A DNA stretch of 64,000 nt from assembly GCA_020637805.1 (NCBI GenBank), contig JACKJU010000002.1:124001-188000 (forward strand), read 5' to 3'. A program made the translations under genes and the position numbers. The notes beneath the pieces were generated by a model. It did no database searches. It worked only from the letters and a program-made list of their open reading frames with translations, and was not told where the DNA came from. The stretch is from Nitratireductor sp. Lineage in GTDB: Bacteria > Pseudomonadota > Alphaproteobacteria > Rhizobiales > Rhizobiaceae. This document shows, in pieces, positions 16,881 through 27,263 of the stretch. Positions within the stretch are counted from its first letter, which is position 1. Each line of letters starts with the position of its first letter.

Positions 16881-18008
16881 ATGAATGTGTCTGAATACCT
16901 GGTCCTGAGCGAAGCCGAAGGCGGTTTGGAGTTGCACGCCGCAGGCGGCTGGACGTCCGGCAATGCCGGCGCGCTGGAGAAGAAAATAGATCAGGTGCTC
17001 GCCCAGGCATCCGCGAAAGGCCGCAAGGTGCAGATAGACCTTTCGGGCGTTGTCGAGTTCGACACATTCGGTGCCTGGCTGCTGCAGCGTCTGCGTCGGG
17101 ACCTCGCGGCCACCGGCGCCGATGTGGAACTCTCGGGCCTGGCGGAACGAAACCAGCCGCTGCTGGCCGAGATGGAGGAGGTCGATCCTCAAGGAGTTGC
17201 AAAGCCCCGGCGGCGCGACACGATGGATGTCATTGCCGAGGGTCTTACCGGGATTGCCCACGACATCTGGAGCTTTGTCACGCTGTTTGGAGCATTCATT
17301 GCAGGTCTCCTGCGGCTTATTGCGCGGCCGCGCGATTTTCGCTTCACGTCCACCGTTTTTCAGTTCGACCGGGTTGGTTTTCAGGCGCTGCCGATCGTCA
17401 TTCTGGTCACCTTCATCATAGGTGCCATTCTCGCCCAGCAGGGCTTCTTTCACTTCCGCAATTTCGGTGCCGACCTCTATGTAATCAACATGGTCGGCTT
17501 TCTGGTGATGCGCGAACTCGGAGTCCTGCTCGTGGCAATCATGGTGGCCGGGCGCTCGGGCAGTTCCTACACAGCAGAACTCGGATCGATGAAGATGCAG
17601 GAGGAAATCGATGCCCTGCGCACCATGGGGTTCGATCCCATCGAAATCCTGATTGTGCCGCGCGTACTTGTGCTCATACTGGTGCTACCCGTGCTCACCT
17701 TCATTGGTTCGATGTCGGCTTTGCTTGGCGCCGGTATCGTGGCGGTATTCTATGCCGATCTGAGCCCGCAACTCTTCATCAGCCAGTTAAACGAGGCGAT
17801 AACGGTTACCCATTTCGAAGTGGGCATGATCAAGGCGCCCTTCATTGGCGCGGTAATCGGCGTGATTGCCTGCGCCGAGGGTTTGAGGGTACGCGGAAGC
17901 GCCACCTCGCTCGGCACCCACACCACACGTGCCGTGGTCAAGTCGATCTTCATGGTGATCGTTTTCGACGGACTGTTCGCCATGTTCTTCACGGCAATCG
18001 GAATGTGA
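16881..18008 (+). CDS. mlaE: MlaE-type lipid ABC transporter permease with N-terminal STAS domain
   Basis: 375 residues. An N-terminal STAS-like domain (residues ~1-105, with KVQIDLSGVVEFDTFGAWLL) is fused to an MlaE/YrbE permease. The conserved permease core reads MVGFLVMRELGVLLVAIMVA, GRSGSSYTAELGSMKMQEEI and DALRTMGFDPIEILIVPRVL. This family moves phospholipids between inner and outer membranes. In gammaproteobacteria the STAS protein (MlaB) is separate; fusion to MlaE is common in alphaproteobacteria. The mlaF gene follows after 4 bases. Confidence 0.93.
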   Translation: MNVSEYLVLSEAEGGLELHAAGGWTSGNAGALEKKIDQVLAQASAKGRKVQIDLSGVVEFDTFGAWLLQRLRRDLAATGADVELSGLAERNQPLLAEMEEVDPQGVAKPRRRDTMDVIAEGLTGIAHDIWSFVTLFGAFIAGLLRLIARPRDFRFTSTVFQFDRVGFQALPIVILVTFIIGAILAQQGFFHFRNFGADLYVINMVGFLVMRELGVLLVAIMVAGRSGSSYTAELGSMKMQEEIDALRTMGFDPIEILIVPRVLVLILVLPVLTFIGSMSALLGAGIVAVFYADLSPQLFISQLNEAITVTHFEVGMIKAPFIGAVIGVIACAEGLRVRGSATSLGTHTTRAVVKSIFMVIVFDGLFAMFFTAIGM

Positions 18009-18012
18009 GCTG

Positions 18013-18816
18013 ATGGAACACCAGGACAAGAAACCTGAGACAATTGCCGAAATCCGGGACCTGGTAACGGGCTTCGGTGACAAGATAGTTCTCGACGGCC
18101 TGTCGCTCGACATCAGGCGCAGCGAGACGCTGGGAATCGTCGGTGGTTCCGGCAGCGGCAAGTCGACGCTGTTGCGTACGATCATCGGGCTGCTGCCGAA
18201 GAAATCCGGCACGATCCGCCTTTTTGGTCAGGATATTGATGAACTTGGAGATGCCGGCCGGCGGTCCATTGAACGCCGCTGGGGAGTGATGTTCCAGCGC
18301 GGTGCGCTGTTTTCATCACTCACGGTGATGCAGAACCTCCAGTTCCAGATGCGTGAAGTCCTCGACGTTTCGCAGCGGCTGATGGACGAAATGGCGATTG
18401 CACGGTTGCAGATGGTGGGTCTTTCCGGCGACGATGCCTACAAGATGCCTTCGGAACTGTCCGGGGGCATGATCAAGCGCGCCGCCCTTGCGCGTGCGCT
18501 GGCGCTGGATCCCGAACTTGTCTTTCTTGACGAGCCGACGTCGGGACTGGACCCCATTTCGGCGGGGGAATTCGACCAGCTGATCGGCACGTTGCAGCGC
18601 ACGCTCGGCGTGTCCGTCGTGATGGTGACCCACGACCTGCAAAGCCTCTACGCAATCACAGACCGTGTGGCAGTTATCTCCGGCGGCAAGGTCGTCGCCG
18701 ATGGTCCGGTGGAAACCATGTCGCAGAGCGACGACCCGTGGGTGCAGTCATATTTCTTTGGCACGCGCGGCAGCGCCTTTGCCGATGAACCACGCCGAAC
18801 GAAGAGGATGGAATAA
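18013..18816 (+). CDS. mlaF: MlaF-type ABC transporter ATP-binding protein
   Basis: 267 residues. Walker A GGSGSGKST at 44-52, Q-loop MFQRGALFSSLTV, signature ELSGGMIKRAALARAL, Walker B LVFLDEPTSGLDP and switch His in VMVTHDL are all present. It is the cytoplasmic ATPase that drives MCE/Mla phospholipid transport with the preceding permease. Its stop overlaps the next start as TAATG, so the two are translationally coupled. Confidence 0.95.
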   Translation: MEHQDKKPETIAEIRDLVTGFGDKIVLDGLSLDIRRSETLGIVGGSGSGKSTLLRTIIGLLPKKSGTIRLFGQDIDELGDAGRRSIERRWGVMFQRGALFSSLTVMQNLQFQMREVLDVSQRLMDEMAIARLQMVGLSGDDAYKMPSELSGGMIKRAALARALALDPELVFLDEPTSGLDPISAGEFDQLIGTLQRTLGVSVVMVTHDLQSLYAITDRVAVISGGKVVADGPVETMSQSDDPWVQSYFFGTRGSAFADEPRRTKRME

Positions 18817-19895
18817 TGGAATTCAAGGCCAGATATGCGCTGACCGGTATCTTCACGCTTGCGGTGATTGCCAACATTTTCGCGTTTGTCTACTGGCTCA
18901 ACAACTCGGCGGGTTTCGGTGAGCGGAGCGTATACCGAATAGAGTTTCCCGAACCCGTCTCGGGTCTTGCAAGTGGCTCCAACGTCTACTTCAACGGCAT
19001 CAAGGTGGGCGAAGTGACGTCGCTTTCCTTTGATGAGAATGTGCCCTCCGGGCTTGTCGCGACGATTTCTGTCGATCCGGCCACTCCGGTGCGCAAGGAC
19101 ACGATTGCGGGCGTCAGTTTCCAGGGGCTGACCGGCGCCGCCAACGTTCTCCTGACGGGCGCCTCCAACACCGCGCCCTTGTTGGCGCAGGACGGTGAAG
19201 CCTCGCCGGTGCTTGTTGCCGATCCGGCCAACACGCGAAGCTGGACGGATGCGGCAGGCCGTGTGCTGGGCAAACTGGAAAAATGGTTTGGTTCCAACTC
19301 CGGCAAGTTCGATGCAATCCTGTCGGGACTGGAAAGGATGACCGGGGGCGGGGCCGCTGCACCCGGGCCGCTGGTTGATCTGCCGGTCGCCAGGTCCATC
19401 GAAATTCCCGACACAAATCCAGAATGGACACTTGCCGTTGCCGAACCGACAATCGAACTGGCGCTGAACACCGACAAGGTGCAGGAGCAGGTGACAGAGG
19501 GTGCGTGGTCCGCTCTGGGCGATGTTCGCTGGACCGACAATCTGCCCAACCTGTTCCAGACCAAGGCCTTGCAGGCTTTCGAGAATGCCGGGCTGGAGAA
19601 ATCTGTTCTGAGACCGGCCGACATCCTGGACCCACAGTTCCGGCTGGTGCTCGACATTCGGGGGCTGTTCCTCAAGTCCTATGGCGAACCTGCGGCCCGC
19701 ATCGACTTCATCGCCCGGATCATCGACCAAGACGGCGCCGTGGTTGCGTCTCGGCATTTCGAGGAGGACGTGCCCGTTGCGGCGACCGGCAGCGCGGAAG
19801 TGGTGCCGGTTCTGCGTGAATTGTTCTCGACCAGCATGACCCGGCTCGTGCTTTGGACAACGGGCGAAATCGAAACGGCTGCCGCCAACCAGTAA
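18816..19895 (+). CDS. mlaD: MCE (MlaD-like) protein fused to a PqiC/ABC_trans_aux domain
   Basis: 359 residues. An N-terminal membrane anchor (GIFTLAVIANIFAFVYWL) is followed by the MCE domain at about 38-120 (VSGLASGSNVYFNGIKVGEV, VSFQGLTGAANVLLTG). After a short helical linker (~140-180), residues ~190-350 match the ABC-type transport auxiliary (PqiC/YmbA-like) family: DVRWTDNLPNLFQTKALQAF, DPQFRLVLDIRGLF and a final strand-helix ending RLVLWTTGEIE. In most relatives this domain is a separate outer-membrane lipoprotein. No lipobox or internal stop is visible, so the fusion looks genuine. It would bridge the periplasm for lipid transfer. Confidence 0.85.
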   Translation: MEFKARYALTGIFTLAVIANIFAFVYWLNNSAGFGERSVYRIEFPEPVSGLASGSNVYFNGIKVGEVTSLSFDENVPSGLVATISVDPATPVRKDTIAGVSFQGLTGAANVLLTGASNTAPLLAQDGEASPVLVADPANTRSWTDAAGRVLGKLEKWFGSNSGKFDAILSGLERMTGGGAAAPGPLVDLPVARSIEIPDTNPEWTLAVAEPTIELALNTDKVQEQVTEGAWSALGDVRWTDNLPNLFQTKALQAFENAGLEKSVLRPADILDPQFRLVLDIRGLFLKSYGEPAARIDFIARIIDQDGAVVASRHFEEDVPVAATGSAEVVPVLRELFSTSMTRLVLWTTGEIETAAANQ

Positions 19896-20002
19896 GGAGC
19901 CTTTCCTGCTATCCGGTGAAGCCGTCCCCCATTGCCCTTGCGCGGCAAATTGCATACATGTGCCGCGAGATTTCCATCCAGCTTTACGGGATACCAGCGC
20001 GC

Positions 20003-21652
<1,650 letters not shown>

Positions 21653-21683
21653 CTGGCCGTGGCGCTGCACCCGACTCTGTGTA

Positions 21684-21830
21684 GTCATCCTCGGGCTTGT
21701 TCCGAGGCAAGCGCAGCGCCACCGAAGGGCAACAGACAAGCGGAGACTTGGCGACGCGACGTCGAGTGCCGAATACCTAGTGCGAAGTTTCTTCTTTCTC
21801 TGGATCCTCGGCCCGGAGGCCGAGGATGAC
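21684..21830. repeat. Palindromic intergenic repeat pair (GTCATCCTCGG / CCGAGGATGAC type)
   Basis: GTCATCCTCG at 21684-21693 is exactly inverted as CGAGGATGAC at 21821-21830. The right copy includes a 10-bp perfect hairpin (21804-21813 with 21818-21827, loop CGGA). Elements with this core are scattered through many rhizobial-type genomes between genes. The unit may be a degenerate repeat or a transcription stop after ettA. Confidence 0.6.
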
Positions 21831-22096
21831 TAGGGCGTTTGAGGCAAGCTTCATCGTTCACTCGGTCCTTTGTATGTGCGTTGCTTTCGCAGCGCCGGTA
21901 CGGCGTTTGGCGAAACGGCTGTTACCCAGTTCCACGAGACCGGATTTGCTGCCCTCCGCTGACGCGGGATTGTTTGCGCTCACGCGAGTTCCCCCGCATC
22001 AGGTACGGGGTCACCGCTGCACGGGCGCGGCGCATATTGAAGTCCCGGTCGTGCTACGCCCTCCGCGCCTTTTGGCGCCGGCGGTCTCTTCGGCCG

Positions 22097-22249
22097 CTAA
22101 CCGTTGTCCATGCACTCGCAATCGTCCCACCGCTTAAGTCCGTCGATTGCGGCAGCCCGGTCGTATTGCCGGGCGGGCAGCTTCTTACGGTCCCGCTCCG
22201 GGCGCGGCCCCACGTTCAGGCCGCACCGGAAGCGCCGGTCTGCATCCAT
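22097..22249 (-). pseudogene. Possible 50-residue gene remnant
   Basis: A minus-strand frame from ATG 22249 to a stop at 22097 encodes a 50-residue charged peptide that includes GPRPERDRKKLPARQYDR and ends LKRWDDCECMDNG. Its codons end in G or C far more often than chance, as in real genes of this genome, and the frame runs on upstream for some 40 codons. No ribosome site or family match was recognised. It could be the surviving tail of a larger gene, or a spurious frame. Confidence 0.25.
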
Positions 22250-22657
22250 CAATCCATCGTCATAATCGACGTCCCGATTGACGCGGACGAGGGGAGTTTG
22301 AGTACACTTTTTAGAACGGGGATAAGTTTTGGTGACGAAGGGCGGTTCAGAGCACATGCTTGTCATTCATCAGACAAGTCCGATTGGGTGCTTTCGGCCG
22401 ATGTTGTTGAACAAGCCCCCGGGGACGGGCGGCCTTGTCCTGAATCGTGGCCGGATCGGCTTGCAGGGAATAACGCCGTGAAGGCCGAGAATTGCGTTAC
22501 TTGGCAGAGAACTGGCGACAAGAACTTCCTGATGAGTGCCAGCATCCGGATCACAAAGATGTAGGCATAGCTCTTTCGAAGCTGAAAGCTGACTCCATGC
22601 ACCTGGACCGTGTCATTTTCACGACTTTTTTTGGGGAAGTTCAGGGGTTTCGGCCTG

Positions 22658-23803
22658 CTATATGATCGGTGGCAGCGTGCGAGCAATCCTCCTGAACAAT
22701 TCGATGCGCGAACTACAATCCGTTTTCGAAAATATCGACTTTACCTGATTTTTCGCTGTATCCACTGCAGTTCCACGCTTCTCAGCGATTGTGGTTGAGG
22801 TATCGCCAATCACGATCAAGGCCAACACCTCCACCTCAGCGGCGCTCAAGCCGTATAATTCCGCAAATTTTGGGATATCAAATTCTGGCGGACGATCTGG
22901 GTCGATTAAGAATACAATTCCGCCATGCAAAGCGTGCCCCAATTCACCCGTACTGTCTCCGACTGGCGCCATATCCACGACAAAGCCGGGTCGGCCTGAA
23001 GGCCGCGTGATCTGAATCAACTTTTCCGAATCGTCGCCTTCGCCCCCGGCGGAACGGCAAACCGACTCAATCGCCGCGCGAAGTTCCTGTGCCTTGTCCG
23101 GATCGCGCGCCGAAAGCCGTCTGTATCTATCGAGCCCCAATCCATCGGCGGCATCAAATATTCGTTCGGCCTCCTGGTTCTTGACCAGCACCTCGGATGA
23201 AGGAAGTACTATAACCACGCCCAAAGCGAGACGATCCAACACCGAAAGCACGGCTTGATACCGCGCCTTTAACAAGCTGAATATTCTCATCAGTTCGATT
23301 GCTTTGGCCAAATGCGATTGCACCGCGCGAACGCTTTGCTCCGCCGCGTCTGGCACCGTCTTGAGTTCGCTATCAAAGCCGATGGTAATTGCATCAAACC
23401 AACTTGGGTTTTCATTTAACCGAAATGCAATTCGCCGATTCATGCCTAGATGTTCACGCAGCATAACGTAGTCCGCCCGTTTATCCTTTATTTCCAGCGG
23501 TACGTCGGATTCGGTGTCTTTGAAAATTCTCAGTCGGGGTTGCCGTGCAAGCTTGCTGAACTCCGGCTCCTCCAGCGCCGCCAATTCATTGAGGTAGTAT
23601 TGGCCATCCGGAGTCGGGAGAAACTTCCGATAGGCAGCGCTGACGTGACTGACCTGATAAACGCCCCCACCTTGTTCGCGTAATAATAATCCAGAACTAA
23701 CTGCTCCCTCTGTGTATTCAACGAGTTTATCTAAGGTAATTTGCCAGTTTTCGGGTGTAATGGTGCTATCGTATGCCTTTTCTATAACCTCCAAGATGGT
23801 CAT
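22658..23803 (-). CDS. LuxR-type HTH transcriptional regulator
   Basis: 381 residues. The last ~65 residues form a LuxR/FixJ-type helix-turn-helix: YGLSAAEVEVLALIVIGDTS, then a recognition-helix segment GTAVDTAKNQVKSIFSKTDC and SRIELFRRIART. The N-terminal ~300 residues include a region starting ILEVIEKAYDSTITPENW and a PAS-like central part (VVIVLPSSEVLVKNQEAERI), as in many rhizobial single-component LuxR regulators. No phospho-receiver is present. GC content is lower than in its neighbours, and the upstream 40 bases are AT-rich, which may indicate a different origin. The signal it reads is unknown. Confidence 0.82.
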   Translation of the reverse strand: MTILEVIEKAYDSTITPENWQITLDKLVEYTEGAVSSGLLLREQGGGVYQVSHVSAAYRKFLPTPDGQYYLNELAALEEPEFSKLARQPRLRIFKDTESDVPLEIKDKRADYVMLREHLGMNRRIAFRLNENPSWFDAITIGFDSELKTVPDAAEQSVRAVQSHLAKAIELMRIFSLLKARYQAVLSVLDRLALGVVIVLPSSEVLVKNQEAERIFDAADGLGLDRYRRLSARDPDKAQELRAAIESVCRSAGGEGDDSEKLIQITRPSGRPGFVVDMAPVGDSTGELGHALHGGIVFLIDPDRPPEFDIPKFAELYGLSAAEVEVLALIVIGDTSTTIAEKRGTAVDTAKNQVKSIFSKTDCSSRIELFRRIARTLPPII

Positions 23804-23841
23804 ATATCCTCCATCCTTAAAATATCCAATATTTAAAAATA

Positions 23842-24009
23842 TTACACGAGATCATATTGCTCATCAAGTATGGGTGAATGGAGGTCGTCGAAGTTAAGGA
23901 GAGCGCTTCGCCGTAGTTTGTCCTGAGACCCGAATTCCCTCCAGTTTTCGAGGATCAGAGCGATCAAGCTGGCAAGGGCGGCTCCGATCCACTTGAGAAA
24001 CGCCTTCAT
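23842..24009 (-). CDS. Small membrane ORF at the end of an ATGA-coupled chain
   Basis: A 55-residue frame whose ATG at 24009 overlaps the stop of the serine hydrolase gene (ATGA), exactly like the two upstream junctions of this operon. The N-terminus MKAFLKWIGAALASLIALIL is a good single membrane helix; the remainder is hydrophilic. It may be a real small membrane protein or the truncated start of a longer lost gene, since AT-rich DNA of different character follows directly. No family recognised. Confidence 0.4.
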   Translation of the reverse strand: MKAFLKWIGAALASLIALILENWREFGSQDKLRRSALLNFDDLHSPILDEQYDLV

Positions 24010-25046
24010 CCGCCCTGCTCCAACGCTTTGAGCACCTTCATCATCAGGCCGAACGGGCGCTTGGGCATGTCGGTCTGGTTGTAAGTCCCGACAAGGAAGA
24101 CGTCGTGTTCGGGCGCGCGATAGGCAAAGGATGCACTCGCGACGGAATGGCCGATCAGTTCCGGCGAGCCCTGCCACAGTGTCATCCAGTTCGGCAGTTT
24201 GAAGCGCATCAGACCGCCGCCATATCGCAGCGGAAAGGTCATGCTTCTGAAATCTTTGAGTCGCGGCAGGTGATCGGGCGCGAATAATCGCCCGGACAGA
24301 TGGGCGCGCAGGAACGTCATCAGATCACCCATGTCGGAGACGATGCCGCCATCCGGCCCCATGCTCGACAGGATCTTCGGGACATGCAGCTTTAGCGCCT
24401 TGTGGTGGACAGGAAGTGTGACGTCGCCTGTGTCGCGGTCTTCATCATCAAAGAGTGCCGTTTTTGAGAGGCCGAGTGGGTTGCAAATGCGTTCACGCAG
24501 CACTGCACCAAACGGCTGCCCGGTAACCGCCTCGATCACTGCGCCCAGGAGTTGGAAATCCGTGTCGGAATAATGCGCCCGGCCCGTGTCCGGTGCCGCA
24601 AACGGTCGCCGCGCCTTCGCCATCGCAAGCACCGTATCGAGATCATAGCCCCGGTCGCGATTGTTGATCAGGTCGTTGGCAATGCCGCCCTCGTAATAGT
24701 CGGCCAGCCCGGAGGTCTGGAACAAGAGCTGCCGGATCGTGAGTTCTGGACCATGGGCAACGCCCTTCGCGATGTGCAGGTCGGACAAATCGATGCCTGG
24801 CAAAACGCTTTGCGCGGTCTGGTCCAAATCGAGCGCGCGATCATCCACAAGCTGAAGGATCAGCGCGGCAGTGAACATCTTGGAGATGCTGGCGATCGGA
24901 AAGCGGATGCCGGGAAGCGCCGCCCCGGCGCTCCCTGCAAAATCAATCCGGCCGTCGCCAGACTGGACCCGGAGCAGAATGGCCTGCGCGCCGCTCTTGG
25001 CGCGTTCCTTCTCGACAAGGTTCTGCAGGACATCCCGATAGGTCAT
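24006..25046 (-). CDS. Serine hydrolase, class C beta-lactamase-like family
   Basis: 346 residues. The SxxK motif is SISK (in FPIASISKMFTAA) and the second motif YSD occupies the YxN/YSN position (RAHYSDTDFQLLGAVIEAVT). Further conserved segments are TIRQLLFQTSGLADY and a C-terminal IGHSVASASFAYRAP where the KTG-like box is replaced by HSVA. Such proteins are esterases or peptidases more often than antibiotic-hydrolysing enzymes. No signal peptide is seen, so it is probably cytoplasmic. Its ATG overlaps the stop of the upstream membrane-protein gene. Confidence 0.85.
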   Translation of the reverse strand: MTYRDVLQNLVEKERAKSGAQAILLRVQSGDGRIDFAGSAGAALPGIRFPIASISKMFTAALILQLVDDRALDLDQTAQSVLPGIDLSDLHIAKGVAHGPELTIRQLLFQTSGLADYYEGGIANDLINNRDRGYDLDTVLAMAKARRPFAAPDTGRAHYSDTDFQLLGAVIEAVTGQPFGAVLRERICNPLGLSKTALFDDEDRDTGDVTLPVHHKALKLHVPKILSSMGPDGGIVSDMGDLMTFLRAHLSGRLFAPDHLPRLKDFRSMTFPLRYGGGLMRFKLPNWMTLWQGSPELIGHSVASASFAYRAPEHDVFLVGTYNQTDMPKRPFGLMMKVLKALEQGG

Positions 25047-25708
25047 CGATTGTCACCACGGGAAACTATGAGCTCTATGCCCACCGCGATGAACCACGCA
25101 ATCGCGCCAAGCCCGAAGACCGCACCGGCGGTCTCCCCCAATGCGGCCACAAGCGTCACAAGTCCCGCCACCCCGGTCAAGGCGCCCAGCGCGCCCGTGA
25201 TCTTCGCGAGGTTTCGACCCACCATCCCCAGCACGCTGACGCTGGCGATCCAGGCGCCGCCTGCGATCTCGTTGCCGCCTCCAAGACCATGCTCGACCTC
25301 ATGCAACATGCGCCAGAATGCGACAGCCTGATCGAAATCGGTTGCGGCGAGCTGAGCCGCGCGTTCGGTGGCGACATTGGCGATCATCCCGGCACCCAGA
25401 ACGAGCGTGCACCAGATTGTCCCGAGCACAAGCGTCAGCCTTGCGGCGCTTGGCGCGCCTGGTTTCAGACGCACATGAAGCGCAGTGACAAGCACGGCCA
25501 ATGCCAGCGCATTGACGATGTAAATCACGGTGTTGAACAGGATCAGAACGCCTGGCTGCGTCCGAATGAGGTCAACGACCGCGCCCGCGTCAATCGTGTT
25601 GGTGCCGAACCCCAGCGGCGCGAGCGTCGTGACAAGGACGATGAAACCGAAAATATAGGTCGCGGCGCAGACGAGACCCGCAATGCCACCCATGCGTTGG
25701 AACGTCAT
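25043..25708 (-). CDS. DUF4386-like integral membrane protein
   Basis: 221 residues with about six hydrophobic helices (for example GGIAGLVCAATYIFGFIVLV and ALALAVLVTALHVRLKPG). Length and pattern fit the DUF4386 group of small membrane proteins, whose function is unknown. It overlaps both neighbours by ATGA (25705-25708 with the NAD(P)-binding gene, 25043-25046 with the serine hydrolase), so the three are translated as a coupled unit. Confidence 0.78.
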   Translation of the reverse strand: MTFQRMGGIAGLVCAATYIFGFIVLVTTLAPLGFGTNTIDAGAVVDLIRTQPGVLILFNTVIYIVNALALAVLVTALHVRLKPGAPSAARLTLVLGTIWCTLVLGAGMIANVATERAAQLAATDFDQAVAFWRMLHEVEHGLGGGNEIAGGAWIASVSVLGMVGRNLAKITGALGALTGVAGLVTLVAALGETAGAVFGLGAIAWFIAVGIELIVSRGDNR

Positions 25709-26598
25709 GGCCCGATCCTTTCCAATGATTGCTCGCTCGTCAACACATTCGGCGACGGATGTGCAGAAGCGTCGAGATGGTCAGCCAGACGGCGATGACC
25801 GGTCGGCGCTCCAACCATGTCCATGCCGAACGCTGTCAAAAAGAACTGTGCCGGTCCGGCAATCCTGCGCGGAGCGAGACGTGGCAACAGATGAAGCGCA
25901 GCGCGCCGAAGCGCGTCCGGCAAGCGCGTGATGCGCGCGGGTTTGCCCAGCGCCTCAAAGCAGAGTGCCGCAAGCTGATTGTGGGTGAATGCATCGGGTC
26001 CGCCGACATCGAGCCATGCGTCGCCGCGCTCAATTGCGCCATGAATGGCTTCGGCCAGGTCCGTGCCATCGATCGGGTTGATCCGCCGCTTTCCGTCCCC
26101 AAACAGCCAGACCCTGCCGCTTCGCGCCATAGCCATGAAATCTTCCATGTCCGAGAAGTATCCCGATGGGGCGATGACGGTGCTTCTGACATTGGCCGTT
26201 TGCAGTTTGCGCACAAACGCGTTCTTGGCCGCGACCAACGGCACGTCCGGCATCCGGTCCGCGTTCAGCACATGAACATAGCCGAACTGGCCGACGCCCG
26301 CGGCCAGCGCTTCCTCAAGCAAGTTCAGATTCGCTTTGTAATCGACTTCCCGATAGGTGAGGCCATCGGTCTGACGTGTGATGCCAAGCGCCGAGATGAC
26401 AAGGTCGATCCCGCTCATCACGCTCTTAAGCGTCGCCGGTTTCGTCGCCTCTGCGGTGACAATGCAATCCGCGTTGAGCTTGGTGCTATGGCTTGCGGGG
26501 CGCGCAAGTGCAGTCACATGCCATCCGCGCTTTCGAAATTCTGCGCAAAGATGACGTCCGAGGTAGCCGGTCGCACCGGCAATCATGACCCGTTTCAT
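25705..26598 (-). CDS. NAD(P)-binding epimerase/NmrA-like protein
   Basis: About 297 residues. The N-terminal Rossmann motif is GATGYLGRHLC, followed by beta strands typical of atypical short-chain dehydrogenases/NmrA-like proteins (DLVISALGITRQTDG, GQFGYVHVLNADRMPD). The catalytic YxxxK is not evident, so it may act as a redox sensor or NAD(P)H-dependent reductase. ATG at 26598 directly precedes the Rossmann strand. First gene of the ATGA-linked chain. Confidence 0.83.
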   Translation of the reverse strand: MKRVMIAGATGYLGRHLCAEFRKRGWHVTALARPASHSTKLNADCIVTAEATKPATLKSVMSGIDLVISALGITRQTDGLTYREVDYKANLNLLEEALAAGVGQFGYVHVLNADRMPDVPLVAAKNAFVRKLQTANVRSTVIAPSGYFSDMEDFMAMARSGRVWLFGDGKRRINPIDGTDLAEAIHGAIERGDAWLDVGGPDAFTHNQLAALCFEALGKPARITRLPDALRRAALHLLPRLAPRRIAGPAQFFLTAFGMDMVGAPTGHRRLADHLDASAHPSPNVLTSEQSLERIGP

Positions 26599-26680
26599 GG
26601 CAGATATCCTTCGATCAGTTCGTTCTCGACACTGGCGATGAGCTCCAGTCTTTCCGATGTTGCCACACCGGGACGCGGTC

Positions 26681-26710
26681 GGCACACGCCCGTCGGACCG
26701 GACGTGTGCC
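26681..26710. other. Inverted repeat between lipoprotein and NAD(P)-binding genes
   Basis: GGCACACG (26681-26688) pairs perfectly with CGTGTGCC (26703-26710) around a 14-base loop. It lies downstream of the lipoprotein gene on its strand. There is no T-run, so it is a weak terminator candidate or an operator for the chain that starts at 26598. Confidence 0.3.
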
Positions 26711-26801
26711 GGGTTGACCGGGACAGTTCAGCGCGCAAAACCCGGCATTGCCATAGAGCGGCTTCTGCGAAATGTCAGAGATCCGCTCATCGGACTGTCT
26801 C

Positions 26802-27164
26802 CTAACCGGCCACGCGATGTCCCCGCCCGCGCATGCAGTTGATGACGATCGCCTTGCGCTTCTCGTTGACCTTGACCGTGCTGGCGAGTCCGCCCGCAAC
26901 AGCACCTGCAACGGCACCGCCGACGGGGTCATCGTCTTCGGCTTCGCCCAAGGCGGCTCCGAGACCCGCGCCCAAGCCGGTGGCTGTGAGGCGCTCTTGA
27001 TCGAACTGTTTCTGGTCGCGGGCGAGCGACTGACAAGCCGCAAGGTCCGATGCAAAGGCAGCTGATGGCGTCCCGTCAACGATGGGTTTGTAGTTTGCGC
27101 CGGTATTGGCACAGGCGGCGAGCAAGACGGGGGCGAGTGCGGCTAAGATTGTTGCGGGTTTCAT
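26802..27164 (-). CDS. Glycine-zipper lipoprotein
   Basis: 120 residues with a lipoprotein signal (ALAPVLLAACANTG, lipobox LAAC). The mature part contains two Cys (LAACQSLARD and VINCMRGRGH) and a glycine-zipper stretch GLGAGLGAALGEAEDDDP with VGGAVAGAVAGGLAS, similar to small outer-membrane zipper lipoproteins. It lies between the GlxA-type regulator and the NAD(P)-binding gene on the same strand. Specific role unknown. Confidence 0.8.
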   Translation of the reverse strand: MKPATILAALAPVLLAACANTGANYKPIVDGTPSAAFASDLAACQSLARDQKQFDQERLTATGLGAGLGAALGEAEDDDPVGGAVAGAVAGGLASTVKVNEKRKAIVINCMRGRGHRVAG

Positions 27165-27263
27165 GGGTGGTCCTTTCTGGAAGACAAAGAGGGATTGGCC
27201 GCGCGAGACGCGCGGTGCATGACAGTTGAAAGATGAGCTGCAGGGAGTTTGGCGTTTGCCCTG

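Larger units (their letters stand above)
21653..22657. other. Gene-poor kilobase between ettA and the LuxR-type gene
   Basis: About 1 kb without a convincing full gene. It begins with palindromic repeat DNA (21684-21830). The middle has no strand with convincing codon structure, and 22097-22249 on the minus strand holds a short frame with coding-like third-position GC. Composition changes and gene scraps suggest a former insertion or deletion site. No tRNA or recombinase remains. Confidence 0.5.

Noticed and set aside
21839..22564. Plus-strand frame of about 240 codons after ettA
   Set aside because: Composition is Arg/Pro/Ser-rich without domain pattern, ribosome site or codon bias, and it runs through palindromic repeat DNA.
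24006..25046. Calling the serine hydrolase an antibiotic-resistance beta-lactamase
   Set aside because: It lacks a signal peptide and the normal KTG box; the SxxK family includes many esterases and peptidases.
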